A DNA stretch of 64,000 bases. Origin: Clostridium minihomine (lineage in GTDB: Bacteria; Bacillota; Clostridia; Oscillospirales; Acutalibacteraceae). Of the stretch, positions 7,979 through 15,977 are shown one piece after another. A program made the position numbers and the translations under genes. The DNA is taken from positions 310,001 to 374,000 of the forward strand of contig NZ_OEQH01000001.1 in assembly GCF_900240385.1 (NCBI RefSeq). Reading direction: 5' to 3'. Each line of letters begins with the position of its first letter. Positions within the stretch are counted from its first letter, which is position 1. The notes below the pieces were generated by a model, which saw nothing but the letters and a program-made list of their open reading frames with translations, was not told the DNA's origin and ran no database searches.

Positions 7979-8743
7979 ATGCTTTTGACGCTGGATATTG
8001 GGAATACCAATATCACGATAGGCTGCTATGAAGGAAAAAGGCTGAGCTTCGTATCCCGCATGGCAACAGACCGATCTCGTATGGAAGATCAGTATGCCAT
8101 TGAACTGCGGGATATTTTGGATATATATGGCCTTCGGGCGGAGGATGTCACAGGAACTATCATTGGTTCTGTGGTTCCGCCGGTGACCACCTATATTACA
8201 AAGGCGATTAAAAAAATAACGGGGTTGGAACCCTTGGTTGTGGACAGCAAAACGGTGTCTGATTTAAATGTTTTGCTGAACCCGCCGGAGGCTTTGGGCG
8301 CAGACTTGATTGCGGGCTGCGTGGCAGCTCTTGAACTGTATGACGGCCCTTGCATTATTTGGGACATGGGCACTGCAACCACTGTTTCTGTCATCGACAG
8401 TCAGGGCAGTATGCGCGGTGGATGTATTATTCCCGGTGTGGGAATCAGTATGGAGGCGCTTACCACCCGAACAGCGCAGCTGCCGGCTATCAGCATGGAG
8501 GCTCCGGAACGGGTGATTGGAACAAATACGGTGGATTGTATGCGCTCAGGCTTAATTTATGGACAAGCCTGCATGATAGACGGGATGTGTGACCGAATCG
8601 AAGAAGAACTGGGTGTTCGCTGCAAGGTGATTGCAACCGGCGGTTTGGCTCGGGAGATTGTTGCTTATTGCAAGCGCGATATTATTTATAGCTGCAACCT
8701 TTTGTTGGAAGGTTTGCGGATTCTGTATGAGAAAAACAAGTAA
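7979..8743 (+). CDS. coaX: Type III pantothenate kinase
   Basis: A 254-residue ASKHA-fold kinase making 4'-phosphopantothenate in coenzyme A synthesis. The N-terminal MLLTLDIGNTNITIGCYEG holds the phosphate-1 motif DIGNTN; EALGADLIAGCVAA gives the GADR-like substrate loop; IIWDMGTATTVSVID is the phosphate-2 motif with the catalytic Asp region; VIATGGLAREI is the adenosine motif. Length fits the family. The start was set at the ATG 7 bases after GGGGGG; 22 extra upstream codons run into the promoter. It is followed by an independent guanidine-export unit. Confidence 0.95.
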   Translation: MLLTLDIGNTNITIGCYEGKRLSFVSRMATDRSRMEDQYAIELRDILDIYGLRAEDVTGTIIGSVVPPVTTYITKAIKKITGLEPLVVDSKTVSDLNVLLNPPEALGADLIAGCVAALELYDGPCIIWDMGTATTVSVIDSQGSMRGGCIIPGVGISMEALTTRTAQLPAISMEAPERVIGTNTVDCMRSGLIYGQACMIDGMCDRIEEELGVRCKVIATGGLAREIVAYCKRDIIYSCNLLLEGLRILYEKNK

Positions 8744-8754
8744 GAAAAGGATGT

Positions 8755-8783
8755 TTGACAAAGAAACACCCCTTTGCTATACT
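8755..8783 (+). promoter_or_regulatory. Promoter of the guanidine riboswitch unit
   Basis: Perfect TTGACA, 17-base spacer, TATACT, ending about 12 bases before the aptamer. Confidence 0.85.
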
Positions 8784-8794
8784 GACAATATAGT

Positions 8795-8908
8795 TTTATA
8801 GGGTTCCGCGGCAGTGCCGGACTGGACCAAGATAAAACGCACAGGATACTGTGTTCACGGAAGGATAAAAGCCTGGGAGATCAATTGTGATTTCTCAGGC
8901 TTTTTTGA
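8795..8908 (+). promoter_or_regulatory. Guanidine-I (ykkC) riboswitch
   Basis: The stretch TAGGGTTCCGCGGCAG, then ACTGGACCAAG, ACACAG/TGTGTT pairing, ACGGAAGGATAAAAGC and CTGGGAGA follow the ykkC consensus closely. The last aptamer strand, AAGCCTGGGAGATCA, can also pair with TGATTTCTCAGGCTT and form a terminator before TTTTTT. Free guanidinium should stabilise the aptamer and let transcription continue into the exporter gene. Recognised from memory of the consensus, not by search. Confidence 0.93.
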
Positions 8909-8940
8909 CGTTTTATATTCAAAAAGGAGAGTGTTTTTTT

Positions 8941-9258
8941 ATGAAATGGTGCTTTTTACTCATTGCCGGACTGCTGGAAGTTGTGTGGGCTGTGGGGCTT
9001 AAAATGTCAGAGGGCTTTAGCCGGCTAATCCCCAGCGGGGTAACGATTGTGGGCATGATTTTAAGCTTTTATTTTCTATCTTTGGCGCTGAAAGAACTGC
9101 CGCTGGGCACAGCGTATGCCATCTGGACGGGAATCGGAACGGTGGGAACCTTAATTTTCGGAGTGATTTGGTTTCGGGAAGCCATCGCTCTTCCTCAAAT
9201 TTTTTGCGTGGCCTTGATCGTCAGCGGGATCGTAGGGCTGAAGTTGTTGACTCATTAA
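8941..9258 (+). CDS. gdx: Guanidinium exporter, small multidrug resistance family (Gdx)
   Basis: A 105-residue four-helix protein that exchanges guanidinium for protons as an antiparallel dimer. The key Glu lies in helix 1 (GLLEVVWAVGLKMSEGF, E13), and the Gdx-type signature LPLGTAYAIWTGIGTVG is complete, separating it from polyaromatic exporters such as EmrE. The ATG follows AAAGGAGAG. The guanidine-I riboswitch directly upstream is strong independent evidence for the substrate. Confidence 0.95.
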   Translation: MKWCFLLIAGLLEVVWAVGLKMSEGFSRLIPSGVTIVGMILSFYFLSLALKELPLGTAYAIWTGIGTVGTLIFGVIWFREAIALPQIFCVALIVSGIVGLKLLTH

Positions 9259-9448
9259 GATATGATAAAGGCAACATAAACAAGGGCAGGCCTTGTATTT
9301 TATCTGGAGCATTTAGCAAAGAACAGGGAATAGTTGACAATTCGGCCGTAAAGCGGTAAGGTAAATCAAGAAGTAAAAAATCGATTTTATTTTTGAAAAT
9401 CAGCGTTCATAGGATAGAACAATCGATGCTTTGGGGAGGCAAATCCGC

Positions 9449-9772
9449 ATGAAAAATCAGCTGAAAAAATATTTTTTTGATTGTATCTTTTTAATCGTGC
9501 TGAACGTTGTGTTTCGCTGGATTGGCTGGATTTCTGATCTGCCATATTTCTCTACCTTTTTTGTTCCGCTGCTTATCATAATGTTGTCTGATGTATTCCG
9601 GTGGGCCAAAAGAGAATGGCGGCTGTTTTGCGGAAAACCAGCTTTGTCAGAAAAGGATAAAGTGTGTGATGCCAGAGTCCAGATGATAGAATACCAAAAA
9701 GAGGATGCCTGGTATTGGCTCAAAGGAAAAATGTCCAAATGGAAGAGAACCAAAGGGAAAACAAGCCCCTGA
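9449..9772 (+). CDS. Small predicted membrane protein, unrecognised
   Basis: 107 residues. Two hydrophobic segments lie in the first half (KKYFFDCIFLIVLNVVFRWIGWI and YFSTFFVPLLIIMLSDVF), then a basic and aromatic cytoplasmic-type tail (RWAKREWRLFCG ... YWLKGKMSKWKRTKGK). GGGGAGG lies 9 bases before the ATG and a strong terminator follows, so it is very likely expressed. I do not recognise the family. It is separated from gdx by about 190 bases that hold no gene. Confidence 0.65.
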   Translation: MKNQLKKYFFDCIFLIVLNVVFRWIGWISDLPYFSTFFVPLLIIMLSDVFRWAKREWRLFCGKPALSEKDKVCDARVQMIEYQKEDAWYWLKGKMSKWKRTKGKTSP

Positions 9773-9791
9773 TAGACTCTTTTATCAAAAT

Positions 9792-9833
9792 AAAAACACC
9801 GCCCGACAATTTAGATTGCCAGGCGGTGTTTTT
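9792..9833. terminator. Bidirectional terminator
   Basis: AAAAACACCGCC / GGCGGTGTTTTT arms between convergent genes, T runs on both strands. Confidence 0.9.
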
Positions 9834-9872
9834 CAGCTTTTTATCATTTCTTTTCGTTATAAGCTTTTTTAA

Positions 9873-10532
9873 TTACTCTAAAGTACCTACCCGGGTATTT
9901 AGCCAATGCAGCAGCAGGTGTTTGGCAAAAGGCTCTTCTTCAAAGCGTTGGCATAATTCATCCAGCTGCTGAAAGGAATATCCAAATTCTTCCTCAAACA
10001 GTTCTTCGCACCACACCAGTTCTTTCAAATAGGAAGCAACCTCTTCTGCACCAGAAAACATGTTCAGGCAGAAAAGAAACCCCTGTTCCTTCCAATATTG
10101 GTTAAAGCGGGTGCAGAACCGCAAAAGAGCATCCCATTGTTTTTGCCCCGTGTGCTTCCAAACGGCGCACAGTTCATAAACAAATCCGCTCATGGCCAGC
10201 CGGTGAGGCGTGTCGGTCTTTTGAATCAACTCTAAAAATTCAGGAGTTGAAACAATCGGCGTCACCAGATGATCGGTTTCCGGATTCATTGCATAGTAAA
10301 AAACAGTGGGAAGAAAAATATATTGCACAAACCCCAGCACCGATTCGGAATCGGGGTAACATGCCCAATTGCTGTCAAGAAGAACACGTCGGTCGTCAAT
10401 CACGCAGGCGTTGACGAAAACAGGGGAACTAAGCTGTTCCGGCGGAACAAACAGATTGTTCCACACATCTTGTTTTTCAAGTGTCCATTCCCAATATCCA
10501 AGCTGACTGTATTTGCAGGCCGGGCTGTTCAT
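9873..10532 (-). CDS. Conserved-looking protein of unknown function downstream of rpsD
   Basis: 219 residues, soluble, acidic, rich in Trp, Phe and Cys, with no signal peptide or clear membrane segment. I recognise no catalytic motif. It starts with ATG 7 bases after GAGGT and begins only 5 bases after the rpsD stop codon, so it is almost certainly read from the rpsD promoter. The C-terminal half (EEVASYLKELVWCEELFEEEFGYSFQQLDELC and following) looks alpha-helical. A link with translation is suggested only by this position. Confidence 0.7.
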   Translation of the reverse strand: MNSPACKYSQLGYWEWTLEKQDVWNNLFVPPEQLSSPVFVNACVIDDRRVLLDSNWACYPDSESVLGFVQYIFLPTVFYYAMNPETDHLVTPIVSTPEFLELIQKTDTPHRLAMSGFVYELCAVWKHTGQKQWDALLRFCTRFNQYWKEQGFLFCLNMFSGAEEVASYLKELVWCEELFEEEFGYSFQQLDELCQRFEEEPFAKHLLLHWLNTRVGTLE

Positions 10533-10537
10533 AGTAA

Positions 10538-11131
10538 TTACCTCGAATAATGCTCAACGACCAGCTGATCATCAATCTCTACCGGAATTTCTTCACGCAG
10601 GGGCAGACGAATCAATGTGCCGCTGAAGGCCTCAAAATTTCTTTCTACATAAGGAACAGGGAAGCCCTTGCCGTCTAAGAAATTAGTGCGGAAGGCCTCG
10701 TTGCTTCTGGATTTTTCGCACAAAGAAATCACATCACCCGCACGCAAAGCATAGGAAGGGATGGTGATTTTTTGGCCGTTTACCCGAATGTGGCCATGGG
10801 TTACCTGCTGGCGAGCCAGACGGATGGAATTGGCAAATCCAATCCGATAAACCATGTTGTCCAGACGGCATTCCAGAGACTGCATCAAAGCATCGCCGGT
10901 TTTACCCGGTGCTTTTTCGGCTGCACGGTAATATCGGAGCATCTGCTTTTCCAAAATACCGTAATATGCTTTTACCTTTTGCTTTTCGGTCAGCTGCAGA
11001 CCATACTCTGAAACTTTTCTTCTTTTGTTAAATGCCGGAGCACCTGCCCGGTTCATTGCTTTGGGGTGTCCGCAAACATTAACCCCCAACCGTCTGCATT
11101 CTTTGAAACGTGGGCCTCTTCTTGTTGCCAT
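10538..11131 (-). CDS. rpsD: 30S ribosomal protein S4
   Basis: 197 residues. The N-terminal domain (MATRRGPRFKECRRLGVNVCGHP) is followed by the S4 RNA-binding domain (SLECRLDNMVYRIGFANSIRLARQQVTHGHIRVNGQKITIPSYALRAGDVI). S4 nucleates 16S rRNA folding and in Firmicutes often represses its own synthesis. It has only two N-terminal Cys, so it looks like the zinc-free form of S4. AAGGAG precedes the chosen ATG; ten extra upstream codons have no ribosome site. The gene stands apart from the usual rpsK-rpoA cluster, with its own promoter. Confidence 0.95.
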   Translation of the reverse strand: MATRRGPRFKECRRLGVNVCGHPKAMNRAGAPAFNKRRKVSEYGLQLTEKQKVKAYYGILEKQMLRYYRAAEKAPGKTGDALMQSLECRLDNMVYRIGFANSIRLARQQVTHGHIRVNGQKITIPSYALRAGDVISLCEKSRSNEAFRTNFLDGKGFPVPYVERNFEAFSGTLIRLPLREEIPVEIDDQLVVEHYSR

Positions 11132-11256
11132 TCTTGTTTTCTCCTTTACTTGTTTCATCATATTTGGAACAGTTAGTTATTGCTAACTTGTGCTGATACC
11201 AAAATGATTTCATTTAAGAATCTAACCCAAATAGGTTAGAAGAAACTAACAAACGA

Positions 11257-11285
11257 ATTATACCAGATTCTAATGCAGATGACAA
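11257..11285 (-). promoter_or_regulatory. Promoter of rpsD
   Basis: Minus-strand TTGTCA (11285-11280), 17-base spacer, perfect TATAAT (11262-11257). The ~115-base leader contains two small hairpins (TCTAACC / GGGTTAGA and GTTAG / CTAAC) that could be a target for S4 autoregulation; that is inference. Confidence 0.85.
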
Positions 11286-11393
11286 GAAGGAATTTTAAGA
11301 TTTTCCAGGATTTTATTTTTTCTAGAAAGCCGTTTTAAAGCCTGATTATTTGGGGGAGTGGGGGATCAATTCATCCGTGGCTGCACAGAATAG

Positions 11394-11443
11394 CAAAACA
11401 ATATGCAACAAAGCAGGTTACGCTTTGTTGCATATTGTTTTTT
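11394..11443. terminator. Long perfect hairpin terminator
   Basis: AAAACAATATGCAACAAAGC pairs with its exact complement across a 7-base loop and is followed by TTTTTT. It ends the XRE-desulfoferrodoxin gene on the minus strand. Confidence 0.88.
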
Positions 11444-11490
11444 GAAAAATAGGTGGGTTGAGATTAGTGCTTTGTTTTTTGATAGATCTA

Positions 11491-12096
11491 TTAGCCGTTT
11501 TTCTGGGACTCTGCTGTATTAATTTGAAACAGGCCGTGCTGATTGCAGTATGCGTATAAAATTCCTTGTCCTGTTCTGAAGAAACGGGCTTCCGGATTTT
11601 GCTCCGGATACAGTTTTTTCAGCTGAACCTGATTGGGTGTGATATAGGCGAAAAATGAGAGAAAGTGATCTTTTCTCATCGGATGATTCATGGTGACGTA
11701 ATAATCATTTTCGATGCACTCCACACAGATGGAATGAGTTTCATCTGTTGTTTCTGCTTCCAGCACCGGCAAAAGGATGCCGCAGCAGCTAAAGGAGCCT
11801 TCTCCCATAGAATGGATCACGTTCCCACAAACCGGGCATACATAGAATTTGGTTCGCATCATGTTGCCGGCCCGGTTGCGGTTTGTGACGTATTCGCCGG
11901 ACAAAAGCTCTGCCACCGACACAGAAAGAACCTTGGCCAGCGGTTCCAGCAGTGAAATGTCTGGGAGCCCCTTTTGGGTTTCCCATTTGGAAACCGCTTT
12001 GTCGCTGACCAAAAGCAAATCTGCCAGCTGCTTCTGGGTATAGCCTTTTTTCTCCCGGAGTTGTTTAATGGTGCTTCCGGTAACATAATTTGTCAT
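11491..12096 (-). CDS. XRE regulator fused to a complete desulfoferrodoxin (2Fe superoxide reductase)
   Basis: 201 residues in three parts. Residues ~8-65 are an XRE helix-turn-helix (IKQLREKKGYTQKQLADLL, VSDKAVSKWE). Residues ~84-108 are a desulforedoxin-type iron site with C87, C90, C104 and C105. Residues ~115-195 match the superoxide reductase domain: E119-x-H121, H138 and H144 (NHPMRKDH), and C184-x-x-H187 (YCNQHGLF), i.e. the Glu, four His and one Cys around the catalytic iron. So all ligands of a class I enzyme appear present next to a DNA-binding domain. AAGGAAGG precedes the ATG. It stands alone with its own promoter and terminator. A superoxide- or redox-sensing repressor is the likely role, by inference. 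Confidence 0.88.
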   Translation of the reverse strand: MTNYVTGSTIKQLREKKGYTQKQLADLLLVSDKAVSKWETQKGLPDISLLEPLAKVLSVSVAELLSGEYVTNRNRAGNMMRTKFYVCPVCGNVIHSMGEGSFSCCGILLPVLEAETTDETHSICVECIENDYYVTMNHPMRKDHFLSFFAYITPNQVQLKKLYPEQNPEARFFRTGQGILYAYCNQHGLFQINTAESQKNG

Positions 12097-12364
12097 GTTA
12101 CGTTTCCTTCCTTTCTGTTTTCTATTTTTAAGGATAGCGCATGGGCTAAGAAAGAGCAATCTACGGTTTGTAGAGTTCCCTTTCTTTAGGTAACAATGGT
12201 TTTTCTGGAATAAAAAGCAGACGGCTTTGCGCCAAGGCATCTAAAAAATAGAAAGCGTACATGTTCGGCGGTTTTTAAGCATCCCATTGGCAGACATTTT
12301 TATTTTCAATTTGCCAAATGATTTTTACAATACAAATTGAATTGTTTGAATATATTATACAAAT

Positions 12365-12392
12365 AGTATACTAAATGCCAGATGATTGTCAA
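12365..12392 (-). promoter_or_regulatory. Promoter of the XRE-desulfoferrodoxin gene
   Basis: Minus-strand perfect TTGACA (12392-12387), 16-base spacer, TATACT (12370-12365). The gene starts ~270 bases further on; the leader is AT-rich near the promoter, and I see no known RNA element in it. Confidence 0.7.
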
Positions 12393-12425
12393 GAAAAGCA
12401 AGGCGGGAAAAGACCCGATGAATTC

Positions 12426-12454
12426 TTGACAAAATGCCTGTTTGGTGGTAGCCT
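12426..12454 (+). promoter_or_regulatory. Promoter of the ileS leader
   Basis: Perfect TTGACA, 17-base spacer, weak -10 TAGCCT. It is back to back with the minus-strand promoter, about 35 bases apart. Confidence 0.6.
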
Positions 12455-12469
12455 TAAAGCAGAATAAAA

Positions 12470-12706
12470 TATAGAAAAGGCTACGATAGAGAGAGTAGGT
12501 CTTCTTCCAAATGCAAAGCGAGCCGGGGACAGTGCAAGCCCGGTCAAAGTAGAGAAGACAGAAAATCACTCTGGAGCCGCAGGCTGAAAGTTATTTGAGT
12601 AAGCCGCGCCGGGAGTCCTCCGTTACAGGGACCTCATATGTTAGTATGGTAGGGTGGTATAACGAAGTCTTTTCCTTCGTCCTGATTCGGGACGGAGGTT
12701 TTTTAT
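12470..12706 (+). promoter_or_regulatory. T-box leader of ileS, isoleucine specifier
   Basis: Stem I begins near GAGAGAGTAGG; the specifier loop reads GAAAATCACTCTGGAG with ATC at 12565-12567, an Ile codon. The T-box core is AGGGTGGTATAACG, a slightly divergent form of the usual GGTGGTACCGCG, just before a terminator CCTTCGTCC / GGGACGGAGG followed by TTTTTT. Uncharged tRNA-Ile should switch the leader to the antiterminator and raise IleS synthesis. Confidence 0.93.
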
Positions 12707-12741
12707 TTCATTGAGCTGTAATATGGTAGGAGGTACAGAAT

Positions 12742-15700
12742 ATGTATCAAAAAGTATCCACAGATCTTCATTTTGTGGACAGGGAAAAAGAAGTGGAAGC
12801 ATTTTGGCAGGAAAACCAGGTGTTTGAAAAGAGCGTGGAAACCCGTCAGAAAGGCAAACCTTATATTTTTTATGACGGCCCGCCCACGGCCAACGGCAAA
12901 CCGCACATCGGCCATGTGCTGACCCGCGTGATTAAAGATTTGCTGCCCCGCTATCAGACAATGAAAGGCTGCCAGGTTCCGCGTAAAGCCGGCTGGGATA
13001 CCCACGGCCTGCCGGTAGAGCTGGAAGTGGAAAAGTTGCTGAACATTAACGGGAAAGATCAAATCGAAGCCTATGGACTGGAACCTTTTATTGGCCAGTG
13101 CAAGGAAAGCGTTTGGAAGTATAAAGAAATGTGGGAGGATTTCTCCCGTACGGTAGGTTTCTGGGTAGACATGGACAACCCTTATGTGACCTATGACAAT
13201 AACTTTATTGAATCGGAATGGTGGGCCTTAAAGCAGATTTGGGAAAAAGATCTGCTGTATAAAGGCTTTAAAATTGTGCCTTACTGCCCCCGCTGCGGAA
13301 CCCCCCTTTCCAGCCATGAGGTGGCTCAGGGCTATAAGGATGTAAAAGAAAAGTCTGCAGTGGTAAAGTTTAAGGTAAAAGATGAGGTTGCTTATATCTT
13401 GGCTTGGACCACAACCCCCTGGACTTTGCCGTCCAACGTGGGCTTGTGCGTGAACCCCGATGAAAAGTATGTGAAAGTGAAAAAAGACGGCACCGTTTAT
13501 TATATGGCGGCGGAATTGGTGGAATCCGTTTTGGGCGAGGGCACCGAGATTCTGGAAAGCTATGTGGGTACCGATTTGGAATATAAGGAATACGAGCCGC
13601 TGTTCCGCTTTGTGCAGCCCAAAGAAAAATGCTGGTTTATCACCTGTGACCGGTATGTTACTTTGTCTGACGGCACCGGCGTGGTTCACATTGCCCCTGC
13701 TTTCGGCGAGGATGATGCCCGCGTGGGGCGCACTTATGGCCTGCCTTTTGTTCAGCTGGTGGACAGCAAGGGCGAAATGACCAAAGAAACCCTGTGGCCC
13801 GGCGTGTTCTGTAAGGATGCGGATCCGCAGATTTTAAAAGAACTCAAAGACAACGGCCTGCTGTTTGCAGCGCCCAGTTTTGAACACAGCTATCCTTTCT
13901 GCTGGCGCTGTGATACTCCTCTTTTGTATTACGCAAGAGAATCTTGGTTTATCAAGATGACCGCCATGCGGGAGAATCTGATTAAAAATAATAACACTGT
14001 AAACTGGATTCCCCAAAGCATTGGCAAAGGCCGCTTTGGCGACTGGCTGGAAAACGTGCAGGATTGGGGCATCAGCCGCAATCGTTACTGGGGGACTCCG
14101 CTGAATATTTGGGAGTGCGAATGTGGACACCGCCACGCTGTCGGCAGCATTGAGGAACTGAAAGAAATGTCACCCAACTGCCCGGAAAATATTGAATTGC
14201 ACCGCCCCTATGTGGATGAGGTAACCATCACCTGCCCCGAATGTGAAAAACAGATGCACCGTGTTCCAGAAGTAATCGACTGCTGGTTCGATTCCGGCGC
14301 TATGCCGTTTGCCCAGCATCACTATCCTTTTGAAAATCACGATCTGTTCCATCAGCAGTTCCCGGCGGACTTTATCTCAGAGGCAGTGGATCAGACCCGC
14401 GGCTGGTTCTATTCGCTGCTTGCGATTTCCACTTTGCTTTTTGACAAGGCCCCCTTTAAGAATGTTATTGTGCTGGGCCACGTGCAGGATGAAAATGGAC
14501 AGAAGATGTCTAAATCCAAGGGTAACGCCGTGGATCCTTTTGATGCATTGGAAACCTATGGCGCAGACGCCATTCGCTGGTATTTTTATAGCAATTCCGC
14601 GCCTTGGCTGCCCAATCGCTTCCATGGCAAAGCAGTGGTGGAAGGCCAGCGCAAGTTCCTTTCCACTTTGTGGAATACCTATGCGTTCTTTGTGCTGTAT
14701 GCCAACATTGACGAGTTTGATGCCACCCAGTATCAGTTGGAAACCGATCACCTGACTTTGCTGGATAAATGGCTTTTGTCCCGCCTGAATTCCATGGTGC
14801 GGGATGTGGACGATCATCTGGCTCATTATCGGATTCCGGAAGCCGCCCGGGTGCTTCAGGAGTTTGTGGACGACATGAGCAACTGGTATGTGCGCTGCAG
14901 CCGCGAACGTTTTTGGGTGGAGGGCATGCCTCAGGATAAGGTTTGTGCTTACCTGACTTTGTACACCGCTTTGGTGACTGTGGCAAAGGCAGCCGCACCC
15001 ATGATTCCTTTCATGACCGAGCAAATTTACCGCAATCTGGTTTGCAGTGTGGATTCCAGCGCGCCGGAAAGCGTGCATCTCTGCGAGTTCCCTCAGGTGG
15101 AGGAAGCTTTAATTGATTCTGCGATGGAAGAAGATATGAAGCAGGCGATGCAGATTGTGACCTTGGGCCGTGCGGCCAGAAACGCCGTCAGCATCAAGAA
15201 TCGCCAGCCTTTGGCGAATCTGTTTATCCATGCAGAGCGGGACTTGGGCGAAGCTTACCGCGAGATCATTCGCCAAGAGCTCAACATTAAAACCGTTCAC
15301 TTTGTATCGGATGCTTCCGATTTCTCTGATTACCGCTTTAAGCCGCAGCTCAAACTGCTTGGCAAAAAGTACGGCAAGCAGATTAACGAAGTGCGCGAGG
15401 CTTTGGCTGCCCTGAACGGTTCCGTCGCGAAGAAAGAACTGGACAAAAACGGTTCCATTGCTCTGACCATTTCCACCGGGGAAATTCAGCTGACTGCGGA
15501 AGAGCTTTTGATTGAAACCGCCCAGAAGGAAGGCTTTGAGTCTTTGTCTGACAAAGGGGTTACCATCGTTTTGGATACCACCTTGACTCCGGAACTGATT
15601 GAAGAAGGCTTTGTGCGCGAAATCGTCAGCAAAATCCAGTCCATGCGCAAAGACGCCGGCTTTGAGGTGACCGATCGCATTGTGATTTATCAGACCGGCA

Positions 15701-15855
15701 GCGAAAAGATTGCCGATTTGCTGTGGAATAACCGAGAAGAAATCAGCAGTGAGGTTTTGGCCGACGAAATCCATTTGGGTGAAATCGACGGCTTTACCGC
15801 CGAGTGGGATGTAAATGGAGAAACTACCTCCTTCGGTGTGGTAAAGGTTTCTTAA
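12742..15855 (+). CDS. ileS: Isoleucine--tRNA ligase
   Basis: 1037 residues. Class I synthetase motifs are complete: PPTANGKPHIGH (HIGH) near residue 52, GWDTHGLPVE in the catalytic domain, the editing-domain signature AWTTTPWTLPSN, QTRGWFYSLL, and QKMSKSKGN (KMSKS) near residue 590. The anticodon-binding region follows, and a C-terminal part without the Cys-rich zinc tail typical of the shorter E. coli-type enzyme. Length and C-terminus match the eukaryote-like IleS2 form found in many clostridia. AGGAGG precedes the ATG. Expression is controlled by the upstream T-box and ends at a strong terminator. Confidence 0.97.
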   Translation: MYQKVSTDLHFVDREKEVEAFWQENQVFEKSVETRQKGKPYIFYDGPPTANGKPHIGHVLTRVIKDLLPRYQTMKGCQVPRKAGWDTHGLPVELEVEKLLNINGKDQIEAYGLEPFIGQCKESVWKYKEMWEDFSRTVGFWVDMDNPYVTYDNNFIESEWWALKQIWEKDLLYKGFKIVPYCPRCGTPLSSHEVAQGYKDVKEKSAVVKFKVKDEVAYILAWTTTPWTLPSNVGLCVNPDEKYVKVKKDGTVYYMAAELVESVLGEGTEILESYVGTDLEYKEYEPLFRFVQPKEKCWFITCDRYVTLSDGTGVVHIAPAFGEDDARVGRTYGLPFVQLVDSKGEMTKETLWPGVFCKDADPQILKELKDNGLLFAAPSFEHSYPFCWRCDTPLLYYARESWFIKMTAMRENLIKNNNTVNWIPQSIGKGRFGDWLENVQDWGISRNRYWGTPLNIWECECGHRHAVGSIEELKEMSPNCPENIELHRPYVDEVTITCPECEKQMHRVPEVIDCWFDSGAMPFAQHHYPFENHDLFHQQFPADFISEAVDQTRGWFYSLLAISTLLFDKAPFKNVIVLGHVQDENGQKMSKSKGNAVDPFDALETYGADAIRWYFYSNSAPWLPNRFHGKAVVEGQRKFLSTLWNTYAFFVLYANIDEFDATQYQLETDHLTLLDKWLLSRLNSMVRDVDDHLAHYRIPEAARVLQEFVDDMSNWYVRCSRERFWVEGMPQDKVCAYLTLYTALVTVAKAAAPMIPFMTEQIYRNLVCSVDSSAPESVHLCEFPQVEEALIDSAMEEDMKQAMQIVTLGRAARNAVSIKNRQPLANLFIHAERDLGEAYREIIRQELNIKTVHFVSDASDFSDYRFKPQLKLLGKKYGKQINEVREALAALNGSVAKKELDKNGSIALTISTGEIQLTAEELLIETAQKEGFESLSDKGVTIVLDTTLTPELIEEGFVREIVSKIQSMRKDAGFEVTDRIVIYQTGSEKIADLLWNNREEISSEVLADEIHLGEIDGFTAEWDVNGETTSFGVVKVS

Positions 15856-15901
15856 ACGAAAACTGAATCGTGGCACGCAGCAGAATAGCGTGGCCATTTA
15901 A

Positions 15902-15950
15902 CAAAAGAAGAAGCGGGGATCACTTGTGATCCCCGCTTCTTCTTTTGTTT
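15902..15950. terminator. Terminator of ileS
   Basis: CAAAAGAAGAAGCGGGGATCA pairs perfectly with its complement over a 4-base loop (CTTG) and ends in a T-rich run. It also marks the left border of the AT-rich island. Confidence 0.93.
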
Positions 15951-15977
15951 CTGACTAGTAAGTTTTTGAGCCATAAA

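Noticed and set aside
12306-12569. An 87-codon minus-strand frame across the ileS T-box
   Set aside because: It covers promoters and the T-box stem I; the RNA element explains the sequence.
14377-15078. A 233-codon open frame antisense to ileS
   Set aside because: Antisense shadow of the synthetase, improbable composition.
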